DNA of 25,264 nucleotides from DASUCS01 sp036275935. Lineage in GTDB: Bacteria > Actinomycetota > Acidimicrobiia > Acidimicrobiales > JACDCH01. Below are positions 1-6,918 of the stretch, piece after piece (positions within the stretch are counted from its first letter, which is position 1; every line of letters starts with the position of its first letter). Under the pieces are notes generated by a model, which was not told the DNA's origin, did no database searches, and saw nothing but the letters and a program-made list of their open reading frames with translations. Made by a program: the position numbers and the translations under genes. The DNA is taken from assembly GCA_036275935.1 (NCBI GenBank), contig DASUCS010000339.1:1-25264 (forward strand). Direction: 5' to 3'.

Positions 1-38
1 TCGCACCGAATCCTCGTCGCGCGAGCCGGCGATCGTCG

Positions 39-44
39 TACGGT
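39..44 (+). promoter_or_regulatory. Leaderless-type -10 box (TACGGT)
   Basis: TACGGT matches TAnnnT and ends 7 bases before the ATG at 52, so a transcript starting about 7 bases after the box would begin at or very near the start codon. The same arrangement recurs before five other starts in the window. No convincing -35 element can be judged because the window begins 38 bases upstream. Confidence 0.45.
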
Positions 45-51
45 TCGAAGG

Positions 52-678
52 ATGGCCCGCTTCCATCGAGCGACGATCACGCCCACCAAAGCCGAGCTGA
101 TTGCCGACTGGGCTCCGACGCAACCGTGGGGCGCAGCCGCGCGCACAACCATCGAGATCGTTGGTTCGTACCGCTTCGACGATCCCGACGGCCGCGTCGG
201 CTTGGAGACGCACCTCGTCACCGCGGACGACGGATGGCTACAAGTCCCTCTCACGTACCGCGACGAACCGCTCGCCGGCGCCGAGCACGCGCTCGTCACC
301 GAGATGCAGCACTCCGCGCTCGGCACCCGCTGGGTGTACGACGGGCTCCGCGACCCCGTCTTCGTCATGATGCTCGCGGGGGTCACGATGACCGGTCAGG
401 GAGAAGCGCTCGGGATGGCGGTGTACGAGGGTCGTTGGTACATCGCTCCGACCAACGTCCGGATCCAGGGCGGAGGCTGGACGCAAGAGCGTGTTGCCGT
501 CGACGGCTTCGAGCTTCAGTCCGAGGACGCGGCCAGCGTCGTGCTGCGCAACGATCGATTCGAGCTGACCTTCGACCGACGCCCGACCGCGAGACCGCGG
601 CCCGCCATCGCGCTCACTGCCATGTGGGACGGGCAGCCCGACGCCGTCGTGCTCGCAGAAGTCCGCGAACTGGGCTGA
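52..678 (+). CDS. Maltokinase N-terminal cap-like (CG0192/Mak_N_cap type) protein
   Basis: This 208-residue protein resembles the small stand-alone actinobacterial proteins related to the N-terminal cap domain of maltokinase. It opens with MARFHRATITPTKAEL followed by W-x-PTQPW, and carries the family-like block TYRDEPLAGAEHALV followed by LGTRWVYDGLRDPVFV at roughly residues 68-106. In maltokinases the cap sits before a kinase domain that phosphorylates maltose. Here no kinase domain follows, so catalysis is not expected and the role is unknown. The length fits the stand-alone family. The ATG at 52 is chosen because the conserved N-terminus starts there and a TAnnnT box lies 7 bases upstream. 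The frame is open back to base 1, so an upstream start cannot be formally excluded. It is followed after 3 bases by a membrane methyltransferase gene, so the two are probably co-transcribed. Confidence 0.7.
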   Translation: MARFHRATITPTKAELIADWAPTQPWGAAARTTIEIVGSYRFDDPDGRVGLETHLVTADDGWLQVPLTYRDEPLAGAEHALVTEMQHSALGTRWVYDGLRDPVFVMMLAGVTMTGQGEALGMAVYEGRWYIAPTNVRIQGGGWTQERVAVDGFELQSEDAASVVLRNDRFELTFDRRPTARPRPAIALTAMWDGQPDAVVLAEVRELG

Positions 679-681
679 CCC

Positions 682-1161
682 GTGCGCAAGCTGCCCATGC
701 CGCTCTACGTCGCGCTGGGTACAGGTCTTCAAGGCGCGGTGTACTCAACCTTGGCGCTGGTCGCCGCGAGACGGGATCGGCGACTCGGTTGGCGCGACGG
801 TCATCCCGGCCCTCTCAACCGCGTCGGTCTGGGGCTCGGCGCGAGCGGCGTCGCGGTGCTCGCCTGGGCTGCCGCCGGTCACCACGAGGGTTCACCAGAC
901 GACGTCCGCATCGGCCTCACCGCGGACTACATCACGCAAGGCGGCGCGTACGCGCGCACCCGGAACCCGCTGTATCTCGGCGGCATGGCGCTGTGGCTCG
1001 GTTGGGCGCTGTGGCGCGGCAGTCGACGGTCGGCGCTCGTCGGCGCACTCTGGCTCATTGGTCTCGCGACGCTCGGTGTGCCGTTCGAAGAGCGGAAGCT
1101 TGACGCGAAGTTCGGCGAGGCGTACCGCGACTACCGACGACGTGTGCCGCGCTGGCTGTAA
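682..1161 (+). CDS. ICMT/phospholipid methyltransferase-like integral membrane protein
   Basis: This 159-residue membrane protein has about four hydrophobic segments (near residues 6-29, 48-66, 95-111 and 117-132). Its C-terminal half carries the signature of isoprenylcysteine carboxyl methyltransferase / PEMT-type enzymes: GAYARTRNPLYLGG, then PFEERKLDAKFGEAYRDYRRRVPRW, cited here as two halves around residues 132-158. In this superfamily the RNPxY region and the E-x(n)-Y-x-x-Y-x-x-x-V-P-R tail bind S-adenosylmethionine. The actual methyl acceptor cannot be told from sequence, and bacterial members often act on unknown lipids or small molecules. The GTG start at 682 lies 3 bases after the previous stop. 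Its stop overlaps the next start by one base (TAATG), which supports an operon of three genes. Confidence 0.75.
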   Translation: MRKLPMPLYVALGTGLQGAVYSTLALVAARRDRRLGWRDGHPGPLNRVGLGLGASGVAVLAWAAAGHHEGSPDDVRIGLTADYITQGGAYARTRNPLYLGGMALWLGWALWRGSRRSALVGALWLIGLATLGVPFEERKLDAKFGEAYRDYRRRVPRWL

Positions 1162-1637
1162 TGGCGCTGTCGTTGCAGACTCGAGTGGCGTTCGATGCGC
1201 TGATCGTGACGGTCGTGACGCCCGAACTGACGCCATCGGGCTATCGCAAGCGCGGACTCCGATGGACCCGTTCGCACGACGAGATCAAGTACACGATCCG
1301 GCTCGAGCGTGAGCGCCACGGGCGTTGGCTGGACGAGGTCTGCTTCACGTTCGGCTTCGACGTGCGCACTCCCGAGGTCAGCCTCGGTGGCCGGGTCGGT
1401 GCATTGATGCCCGAGCCCGATGACGTCTGGTGGCAGGTGCGAGCCGGTGTCCTCCGGCGCAAGACAGTGCTGGCCAGCCTCGAACCGGATCTGGTGGAGC
1501 ACGAGATCGCTGACGCCGTCGGCAGAGTTGTGGAGACCATCCACGCACTGACATCGACGGCCGCGGTGCGTTCCTTTGCGGCGACGAACGTCGCGTCGAT
1601 CGAGAACGGGCTCTTGTACGTCGGCGACTCCCGCTGA
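1161..1637 (+). CDS. DUF4304-like hypothetical protein
   Basis: The 158-residue product has a layout like DUF4304 proteins: an N-terminal helix, a P-x-G-Y-R-K-R-G-L-R-W turn (residues 26-36), then charged strands ending in a C-F-T-F-G-F-D-V segment near residues 62-70. DUF4304 has no established function. No catalytic motif, signal peptide or membrane segment is visible. The ATG shares its first base with the last base of the preceding stop codon, which indicates translational coupling to the membrane methyltransferase. The family assignment is from pattern alone and is moderate to weak. It could equally be a lineage-specific protein of similar fold. Confidence 0.5.
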   Translation: MALSLQTRVAFDALIVTVVTPELTPSGYRKRGLRWTRSHDEIKYTIRLERERHGRWLDEVCFTFGFDVRTPEVSLGGRVGALMPEPDDVWWQVRAGVLRRKTVLASLEPDLVEHEIADAVGRVVETIHALTSTAAVRSFAATNVASIENGLLYVGDSR

Positions 1638-1696
1638 CCGAGCCGCCGCGTAATTCAGGTGGGGTCACGAAGGGTCGTGGCCGAGAATCAACGGTC

Positions 1697-2680
1697 GTGG
1701 TGCGCGTCGACTGGATCACCGACCGCGATGACGAGCGCGTCGCGCCCGCTGCGGCGCTGCTCGCTGCATGGGAACGCGACGAGCTCGACCAGTCGCGCAC
1801 GACCCCTGTCGAGGAGGTCGCGCATTCCGTGTTCGCGCATCCCTATGGACTGATGGCGCACATCGCGGTGGCGGAGTCGGACGATCGCATCGTCGGCGCC
1901 GCCCACCTGGGCATCGATCCCGCGAACGCACACGTCGCGTGGATGCGTTGGCTCGTCGTGGACCAGTCGTTTCGCCGCCGCGGTGTCGGTCGAGCGCTGG
2001 TCGTAGAGCTGCAACGCGCCGCTCGCGAGGCCGGGAAGGGACAACTCGGTCACGCCGCGCTGGCCGGCAGCGAGATGGTCGATGGCTTCGGATCCGCACT
2101 CGGGGCACGGCCCGGCCTCGTCATGGAGCAGAACCGCCTGCTGATCTCGGACATCCCGTCGGGTCTGCTCGGCCGCTGGATCGAGCGCGCCGCAGAGCGA
2201 GCGTCCGGCTATTCACTCGTGTCGTTCGCCAACGAGTGCCCGGAGGAGTACGTCGACCGAGTCGCGCGCGCCTACGAGATCATGAACACCGCCCCGGACC
2301 AACTCGACGAACCGCTCACCGCCAACGGCGATCGAGTGCGCGCCGGTCTCGCCGTCTCGGAAGGACGGGGTGACGGCTTCCACACGACTGTCCTGGACGA
2401 GAGGTCGGGCGAGCTCGTCGCGCTCACCGAGCTTCGTCATGCCCGCTTCCGACCCTGGTACGCCGGTCAGGGCGACACCTGCACGCATCCCGCCCATCGG
2501 GACAAGGGCCTCGGCCGATGGGTCAAGGCCCACAACCTCCAATGGCTGTTGGACGAACACCCCGAGGTGGAGGAGATCGACACCTACAACGCCGACGTCA
2601 ACGAGCCGATGCTGAACCTCAACCGGGACCTCGGGTTCCGGTGCTTCCGCAATTGGCGACACTGGCGCCTCCCGGTCTGA
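1697..2680 (+). CDS. Tandem GNAT-domain N-acetyltransferase
   Basis: This 327-residue protein contains two GNAT acetyltransferase modules, as in mycothiol synthase-type actinobacterial enzymes. The N-terminal module has the acetyl-CoA pyrophosphate-binding motif RRRGVGRA at residues 93-100, preceded by a core strand (HVAWMRWLVV). The C-terminal module has HPAHRDKGLGRW at 264-275 and ends with a GNAT-like segment NLNRDLGFRCFRNW near residues 307-320. An acetyl group would be moved from acetyl-CoA to an amine. The substrate is unknown. MshD is similar in layout, but nothing here identifies mycothiol synthesis specifically. Two GTG codons in tandem (1697, 1700) could start it, and neither has a good Shine-Dalgarno sequence. 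It is followed after 14 bases by a flavoprotein gene. Confidence 0.8.
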   Translation: MVRVDWITDRDDERVAPAAALLAAWERDELDQSRTTPVEEVAHSVFAHPYGLMAHIAVAESDDRIVGAAHLGIDPANAHVAWMRWLVVDQSFRRRGVGRALVVELQRAAREAGKGQLGHAALAGSEMVDGFGSALGARPGLVMEQNRLLISDIPSGLLGRWIERAAERASGYSLVSFANECPEEYVDRVARAYEIMNTAPDQLDEPLTANGDRVRAGLAVSEGRGDGFHTTVLDERSGELVALTELRHARFRPWYAGQGDTCTHPAHRDKGLGRWVKAHNLQWLLDEHPEVEEIDTYNADVNEPMLNLNRDLGFRCFRNWRHWRLPV

Positions 2681-2694
2681 AGCAGACTTGCGGG

Positions 2695-3333
2695 ATGGGC
2701 GACGCGACACTGACATCGGTCGACGAACTGCGGACGGTCTACAAGCAGCCGGCGCAGCGATCCCTCGACAAGGAGATCGATCACCTCGACGTCCATTGCC
2801 GAGACTTCCTGGCCCACTGTCCGTTCGTCGTCCTCGCGACCGCGAGTGCTGAGGGTCTGGTCGATGCGTCGCCGAAGGGCGGTCCGCCGGGCTTCGTCGC
2901 CGTGCTCGACGATCACCACGTCGCACTACCCGACATGTCGGGCAACAACCGACTCGACTCCATGCGCAACATCGTCGGCGGCGGCCATGTCGCGCTCTTG
3001 TGCATGGTGCCGGGCACCGACGAGACGATGCGCATCAACGGTCGGGCGTCGATCAGCACCGCTGCGGACGTGTTGGATCGCTGTCCGATCGGCGAGCTGC
3101 GCCCGAACGTCGCCATCGTCGTCGAGGTGCGGACCGCGTTCATCCACTGTGCCAAGGCGTTGCGGCGCAGCGCGTTGTGGCAACCGTCCGAGTGGCCGGA
3201 CACGTCCGACATGGCGACGCCGGCCTGCATGCTCAAGGACCACATCGGGATCGAGGGGTCGGTCGAGGACTCGCAGCGCATGCTCGACGCCTCCTACGCG
3301 GCGACCACCTGGAAGGTCGCCGGCGGCGACTGA
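2695..3333 (+). CDS. Pyridoxamine 5'-phosphate oxidase-family flavoprotein (MSMEG_1061-like)
   Basis: This 212-residue protein is of the FMN-dependent split-barrel (PPOX) superfamily, resembling the MSMEG_1061-like group. Visible blocks are HCPFVVLATASAEGLVDASP with PKGGPPGFV (about residues 41-68), LPDMSGNNRLDSMRNI (near 78-93), and a late C-AKALRRSALW segment that is typical of this subgroup. Such proteins bind FMN or F420 and reduce or oxidise small molecules. They are not the true vitamin B6 enzyme. The in-frame region upstream of 2695 overlaps the acetyltransferase, and the ATG at 2695 gives the family N-terminus, so I start there. CAGACT lies 6 bases upstream of the ATG as a weak -10 candidate. 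It ends 34 bases from a convergent gene. Confidence 0.8.
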   Translation: MGDATLTSVDELRTVYKQPAQRSLDKEIDHLDVHCRDFLAHCPFVVLATASAEGLVDASPKGGPPGFVAVLDDHHVALPDMSGNNRLDSMRNIVGGGHVALLCMVPGTDETMRINGRASISTAADVLDRCPIGELRPNVAIVVEVRTAFIHCAKALRRSALWQPSEWPDTSDMATPACMLKDHIGIEGSVEDSQRMLDASYAATTWKVAGGD

Positions 3334-3367
3334 CTCCCGTCGGAACCCCTCGCTCAGCAAACGGCGC

Positions 3368-4084
3368 TCATCCCGACACCCTGAGGCGTTCTGCGCGAAG
3401 CAGTCCGTAGAACGGGGCGTGATGCGCGGCGTACCGGGCCAGGTCCGCGGACGTGTCGACAGTGTGCTCGTAGGTGCGCTCGCGCTGCTCGAAGCAGCGG
3501 CTTGCGCTCACGTCGACGTGCCAACGCGCCGATCGCCTCCACTCGACGCGCTCGCCGGGTTCCCACGTCAGTGCCTCAGGGATGAACGGCAATCCGACCG
3601 CAGCGCAGTAGGCCGCCATCGTCGCGTCCGGCCGCGCCACGAGATCCTCGGAGTCGAGGACAACCGGAGGATGTCCCCCGGCGTCCTGAACCGAGCGGTA
3701 GATCGCATACAAGGTCTCGAGCCCAATCGAGTCCACGCGGCTGTCGCGCTCCACCGCGTAGAACGACGCCGCGATCTCCTCCGGTCGGCGGATGAGGAAC
3801 GCGTGCTTGGTCTCGACCAGGAAGCGTCGATCGTTGAACACGTCGCGATGTCGGTCGTTGGGCGTGTCCTTCACGAACACGTCGAGGTCAGCCGTCTCGT
3901 CGACGAGCCACGCAAGCAACGAGTGGAGCGAATGGAAGGGCCGCCCTTGGACATCCGTCTCGCCGAGCCCGATCAAGTCGCTGAACGGCTCGTGCACCGC
4001 AATGACGTCGCCCCGCTCGACCATCGACCGGAAGAACGCTGTTGAGCGGGCCCGGGGCGCGCTCCAGAGCGCGAACACCGCCAT
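3368..4084 (-). CDS. Sulfotransferase-like P-loop protein
   Basis: The 238-residue product begins with the sulfotransferase 5'-phosphosulfate loop WSAPRARSTAFFRSM (residues 7-21), the form seen in a bacterial and eukaryotic family of small sulfotransferase-like proteins. A second block, KHAFLIRRPEEIAASF (93-108), matches the 3'-phosphate-binding region, where Arg, Pro and Ser contact PAPS. The predicted reaction is transfer of sulfate from PAPS to an unknown hydroxyl or amine. No signal peptide or membrane segment is seen, so it should be cytosolic. The ATG at 4084 is preceded by TACGGT with a 6-base spacer, suggesting its own leaderless transcript even though the Imm-5-like gene lies 36 bases upstream on the same strand. 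Confidence 0.75.
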   Translation of the reverse strand: MAVFALWSAPRARSTAFFRSMVERGDVIAVHEPFSDLIGLGETDVQGRPFHSLHSLLAWLVDETADLDVFVKDTPNDRHRDVFNDRRFLVETKHAFLIRRPEEIAASFYAVERDSRVDSIGLETLYAIYRSVQDAGGHPPVVLDSEDLVARPDATMAAYCAAVGLPFIPEALTWEPGERVEWRRSARWHVDVSASRCFEQRERTYEHTVDTSADLARYAAHHAPFYGLLRAERLRVSG

Positions 4085-4090
4085 CGGCGA

Positions 4091-4096
4091 ACCGTA
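4091..4096 (-). promoter_or_regulatory. Leaderless-type -10 box (TACGGT) before the sulfotransferase gene
   Basis: Read on the minus strand, TACGGT is followed by exactly six bases and the ATG at 4084. This is the TAnnnT-N6-RTG arrangement of actinobacterial leaderless promoters. No Shine-Dalgarno sequence is present in the short gap. Confidence 0.45.
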
Positions 4097-4120
4097 ACCC
4101 CGACGCCTTGTCGCGCGTAC

Positions 4121-4687
4121 CTACCGAGCTCGCGCGTCACCCCAATTCGTCGTGGTCAGGGCAGCCTGCACGTCGCGGATGATGCTGCCGAGTTGGCCTG
4201 ACGCGAGAAGTCCGGGCCCGAGCGGGCCCGACGGGTTCTCCCCGACCGGCGGCAAGGCGCGCAGGGCGGCGCAGACCTCTGGTGACGCATGATCGAGCTG
4301 CCAACGGATCTCATCGTCGAGCGCGTCCGGCCGCTCGGGCCGCGCGAGTCCAGTCGCTCTCGCGGCATAGGCGGCGGCACCCAGTGCATGGGCACCCATG
4401 TGACACACGGCGACGGCCTGACCCGCCGCTCGGGCTGCGGCCGCGGCGGCGGGCAGCTGTGCGACATCCGTGGTGTTGACCCCACCGGCGAACCGCTGTC
4501 GGATCGCTTCGGCCGTGGTCAGCTCTCCTCGAGCGAACGCTCGGGCCCGCGCGATCAGCGCTCGAGGACGTTCGTCACTCGGAAGTTCCGCCTCGAAGAT
4601 CGGGAGGACATGTTCCGCACAGTCGGCGGCCCAGGCGGCGAGCACACGGCGGTCGGCTTCGCTCAATGTCTGCGGCGATCGCGCCAT
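4121..4687 (-). CDS. Imm-5-like putative immunity protein
   Basis: This is a 188-residue, Ala-rich, mostly helical protein. Its N-terminus (LSEADRRVLAAWAADCAEHV, then LPIFE, residues 7-31) and the later block with DERPRALIARARAFARGEL match the group annotated as Imm-5-like putative immunity proteins. The middle repeats Ala and His in AVCHMGAHALGAAAYAARA near residues 103-121. The family name comes from polymorphic-toxin neighbourhoods, but many members, as here, stand alone without a visible toxin, so an immunity role is unproven. The ATG at 4687 is chosen because the family N-terminus begins there; upstream in-frame sequence runs toward the divergent VOC gene. It may be co-transcribed with the sulfotransferase gene 36 bases downstream. 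Confidence 0.7.
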   Translation of the reverse strand: MARSPQTLSEADRRVLAAWAADCAEHVLPIFEAELPSDERPRALIARARAFARGELTTAEAIRQRFAGGVNTTDVAQLPAAAAAARAAGQAVAVCHMGAHALGAAAYAARATGLARPERPDALDDEIRWQLDHASPEVCAALRALPPVGENPSGPLGPGLLASGQLGSIIRDVQAALTTTNWGDARAR

Positions 4688-4799
4688 TCTCCACTGGATA
4701 GTCGCTGGCGAGAGGAGTTGTGTCCTCTGGGAATCTCGCTGCCGCAGACACAGCCGCATGTGACGAGTGCAGGATCCCACCGTTTACCGTGGCGGACCG

Positions 4800-5243
4800 A
4801 TGGGTGCGTACAACCACACCGGGCAGGTCGTCACCGACTTGGAGCGCTCGAAACGCTTCTATCGAGAGGTGCTCGGCTTCGAGCTCTGGTACGAGATCGC
4901 GCCACCCGACGAGGCGTCAGCCAAGCTCGTCGGCCTCACTCCCCCGCTCGACATGCACGCGTCGTACCTCACGCTCGACGGCTTCGTGCTCGAACTCATC
5001 CACTACGCCGCGCCCGGTGCGACAGCGGCCTACGAGACGCGAACCATGAACGAGCCGGGCCTCACGCATCTGTCGATCTCGGTGGACGACGTACGCGCGA
5101 CAGCGGCGAAGGCCGTCGAGTACGGCGGCGAGGTCATCGAGGAGAGCGACATCGGCAACGCGTTGTTCATTCGTGATCCCGACGGACAGCTGCTCGAGCT
5201 GCTGCCGTCCGCGTACCGCGATCGGCTGCCGCCGAAGCCTTGA
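4800..5243 (+). CDS. VOC-family (glyoxalase/bleomycin-resistance fold) metalloprotein
   Basis: This 147-residue vicinal-oxygen-chelate protein has two beta-alpha-beta-beta-beta modules. The four expected metal ligands are visible: His6 (YNHTGQVVTDLERSKRFY), Glu65 (LELIHY), His90 (LTHLSISV) and Glu133 (DPDGQLLELL). That full set points to a metal-dependent lyase, isomerase or dioxygenase rather than a drug-binding member. The substrate cannot be named; methylmalonyl-CoA epimerase and glyoxalase I are relatives. The ATG at 4800 places His6 at the usual position. A GTG at 4767 would add 11 non-conserved residues. TACCGT lies 9 bases before the ATG. The gene is divergent from the Imm-5-like gene, and the 112-base gap between them shows no other clear element. 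Confidence 0.8.
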   Translation: MGAYNHTGQVVTDLERSKRFYREVLGFELWYEIAPPDEASAKLVGLTPPLDMHASYLTLDGFVLELIHYAAPGATAAYETRTMNEPGLTHLSISVDDVRATAAKAVEYGGEVIEESDIGNALFIRDPDGQLLELLPSAYRDRLPPKP

Positions 5244-5264
5244 CGGGTCAGGCAGCCCGGCTCG

Positions 5265-5270
5265 TAGTCT
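5265..5270 (+). promoter_or_regulatory. Leaderless-type promoter of the ParB-like gene (TAGTCT)
   Basis: TAGTCT ends six bases before the GTG at 5277, fitting TAnnnT-N6-RTG. A TTGACG that overlaps the VOC stop codon (5240-5245) lies 19 bases upstream of the box, which is a long but possible -35 spacing. Confidence 0.5.
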
Positions 5271-5276
5271 CGTTGC

Positions 5277-6071
5277 GTGGCTGACACGCTCGCCCTGAAG
5301 GATGCGGTCAAGCGACAAGCGCTGACGATCACGGTCGTCAAGACCGGCGACCTGGAGGTGATCGGACATCAGCGCAAGGCTCGGCCCGCACACCTGAAGG
5401 CGCTCACGACGTCGATCGAACGTCTGGGCTTCCTCACCGTGCTCATCGCGGTGCAGCGCGACGGCAAGTACGTGATCATCGACGGACAGCACAGGTTCCA
5501 GGCCGGCGTCGAGCTCGGCATGAAGGAGTTCCCGGTCGTCGTCGTGCCGGAGAAGGTGGCGCGGCGGATGATGAGCCTCAACGTCGAACAGAGCCTGAAC
5601 ATCCGTGAGCGGGCAACGATCGCACTTGCGATCTACCGGGAGATGCTCGCGGAGACCCCGAACCGCTCGGAGGACCACGGCGAGATCGTCGACACCATCG
5701 AGGTGCCGCACTTGCTGACGCTGGGAGTCGCGTACGAACGCAACGGCCGACTGGCTGGCAGCGCGTTCGAGCCCATCTTGAAGAAGTGCGACGGTTTCGT
5801 CGACCAACCGCTGAAGGACGCGTACGAGACTCGCGAGGCGCGTGCCGAGCAACTGCTCGAGGCGGCGAAGAAGGTGAAGGCCGTCGAGGATGCGCTCAAG
5901 GCCGCCAATGCCTGGCACTCGATGGCGCGCTACCAGATCATCAGCTCGGCGAACCCCACGAAGCGAGCGCGAAAACCGTCCGACTTCGACAAGACGTTCG
6001 ACAAGTTCATCGCGGCGCTCGAGAAGCTCGCCGAGTCACCGCGGTCAGTGCTCAAGGAGAAGGTCGAGTAG
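5277..6071 (+). CDS. Orphan ParB/Srx-fold N-terminal domain protein
   Basis: The 264-residue protein has a ParB/sulfiredoxin-fold domain in its first ~95 residues: RPAHLKALTTSIERLG (36-51), a strand pair FLTVLIAVQRDGKYVIIDG, and the signature GQHRFQA (70-76). Partition ParB proteins have G-E-R-R-x-R-A at this position, which binds CTP. Here it is G-Q-H-R-F-Q-A, closer to stand-alone ParB-like nuclease-domain proteins. The rest is helical and charged, with a coiled-coil-like stretch (about 190-215) rich in Ala, Lys and Glu, and no recognisable helix-turn-helix. No parA, parS-like site or phage gene lies nearby, so chromosome partition is unlikely. DNA or nucleotide binding is inferred from the fold only. 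Confidence 0.75.
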   Translation: MADTLALKDAVKRQALTITVVKTGDLEVIGHQRKARPAHLKALTTSIERLGFLTVLIAVQRDGKYVIIDGQHRFQAGVELGMKEFPVVVVPEKVARRMMSLNVEQSLNIRERATIALAIYREMLAETPNRSEDHGEIVDTIEVPHLLTLGVAYERNGRLAGSAFEPILKKCDGFVDQPLKDAYETREARAEQLLEAAKKVKAVEDALKAANAWHSMARYQIISSANPTKRARKPSDFDKTFDKFIAALEKLAESPRSVLKEKVE

Positions 6072-6114
6072 CGCGCATCGCGGGGGGCGTGCGTTGCCCG
6101 GGCGACTCCAGGCC

Positions 6115-6120
6115 TACGAT
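6115..6120 (+). promoter_or_regulatory. Leaderless-type -10 box (TACGAT)
   Basis: TACGAT is followed by six bases and the GTG at 6127, fitting TAnnnT-N6-RTG. No ribosome-binding site is present. The box lies in the 55-base gap after the ParB-like gene. Confidence 0.45.
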
Positions 6121-6126
6121 CACGTT

Positions 6127-6501
6127 GTGAGCGTTGCGGTCGCGATCGACGCACTGAAGGAGAAGGCGGCGGAATTCGGGTCGACGCCGTATCTCGTCAC
6201 GGTCGGCGCTGATGGTCGGGCGCACGTCGTCTCTGTGCGAGCGATCGTCGATGCCCCGCACCTACGCGTGAGTGCGGGTCGCACCAGTCGGGCCAATGCC
6301 GGCATGAACCCGAGTGCGACGTTGCTCTGGCCGGCACCCGCGGGCGAGCCGTACAGCCTGATCGTGGACGGCGAGGTCGACCTCGACGACGCCGACGACG
6401 GAGAGCTCGTGATCCGCCCGACTCGAGCCGTGCTGCATCGAGTCGCCGATGCCTCCATCGACCTACCGAACTGCGTCCCGGTGGAGAACGGTCAGAGCTG
6501 A
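6127..6501 (+). CDS. Small PPOX/split-barrel flavin-binding-like protein
   Basis: This 124-residue protein resembles short actinobacterial pyridoxamine-phosphate-oxidase-like proteins. It has YLVTVGADGRAHVVSV (residues 20-35), GRTSRANAGMNPSATLLWP (near 50-68), YSLIVDGEV (near 75-83) and a terminal PTRAVLHRVA. In the split-barrel fold these form the dimer barrel that can hold FMN, F420 or heme. No catalytic residue can be assigned. The open frame extends back to 5890 inside the ParB-like gene, but the GTG at 6127 is preferred because the fold begins there and a TAnnnT box lies exactly six bases upstream. A second, larger PPOX-family gene is at 2695. Confidence 0.7.
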   Translation: MSVAVAIDALKEKAAEFGSTPYLVTVGADGRAHVVSVRAIVDAPHLRVSAGRTSRANAGMNPSATLLWPAPAGEPYSLIVDGEVDLDDADDGELVIRPTRAVLHRVADASIDLPNCVPVENGQS

Positions 6502-6526
6502 GGCTCGCGGTCTAACGTCCGCGGCT

Positions 6527-6907
6527 GTGGACGTACGAAACGTGATTGACGTCGAGCCGGAGGTCGAGCACAACGGGACTGTCCCGGTGTGGTGGCTCAT
6601 CCGGCCGCGGGAGATGCTCGAGCTCACCAACGGGGGCTACCTCGAACTGGCGAACGAGTTCGAGGTGGCGGTCGGCGGCGAGGTGTTCCCGCACACACAT
6701 CCGACGCACGAGTTCTACTTCGTGATGACGGGAGCCGGCGTCATGACGATCTCGGGCGAAGAACGTGACGTCGCCCCAGGGGATCTCATCTACATCCCGC
6801 CCGATCAGGTGCACAGCCTGCGACCGACGGGTGATGAGCCAATTCATTGCTTCTGCTTCGCAGTGGGATGCAAGGACGCGGAGCCCATCGACTACACGAC
6901 CCACTGA
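6527..6907 (+). CDS. Single-domain cupin protein
   Basis: The 126-residue protein is a small cupin. Motif 1 is seen as PHTHPTHEFYFVMTGAG (about residues 53-69), giving two His and a Glu for metal binding. Motif 2 is PGDLIYIPPDQVHSL (about 84-98), supplying the last His. Such barrels hold Fe, Mn, Zn or Ni and act as dioxygenases, isomerases or sugar/hormone-binding proteins. The substrate is not evident. The GTG at 6527 starts it; TAACGT lies 8 bases upstream, near the leaderless arrangement. An upstream start would overlap the preceding gene. A GTG at 6542 is a possible alternative. It ends 11 bases before a convergent gene. Confidence 0.8.
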   Translation: MDVRNVIDVEPEVEHNGTVPVWWLIRPREMLELTNGGYLELANEFEVAVGGEVFPHTHPTHEFYFVMTGAGVMTISGEERDVAPGDLIYIPPDQVHSLRPTGDEPIHCFCFAVGCKDAEPIDYTTH

Positions 6908-6918
6908 TCGCTGCGTGG

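Noticed and set aside
126..1103. A 325-codon open frame overlapping the first two genes
   Set aside because: It is very rich in Arg and Ala, has no recognisable domain and runs across two well-supported genes; this is a typical shadow frame of GC-rich DNA.
5277..6071. A chromosome partition (parAB/parS) locus
   Set aside because: There is no parA, no parS-like palindrome and no helix-turn-helix, and the CTP-binding motif is not of the partition type.
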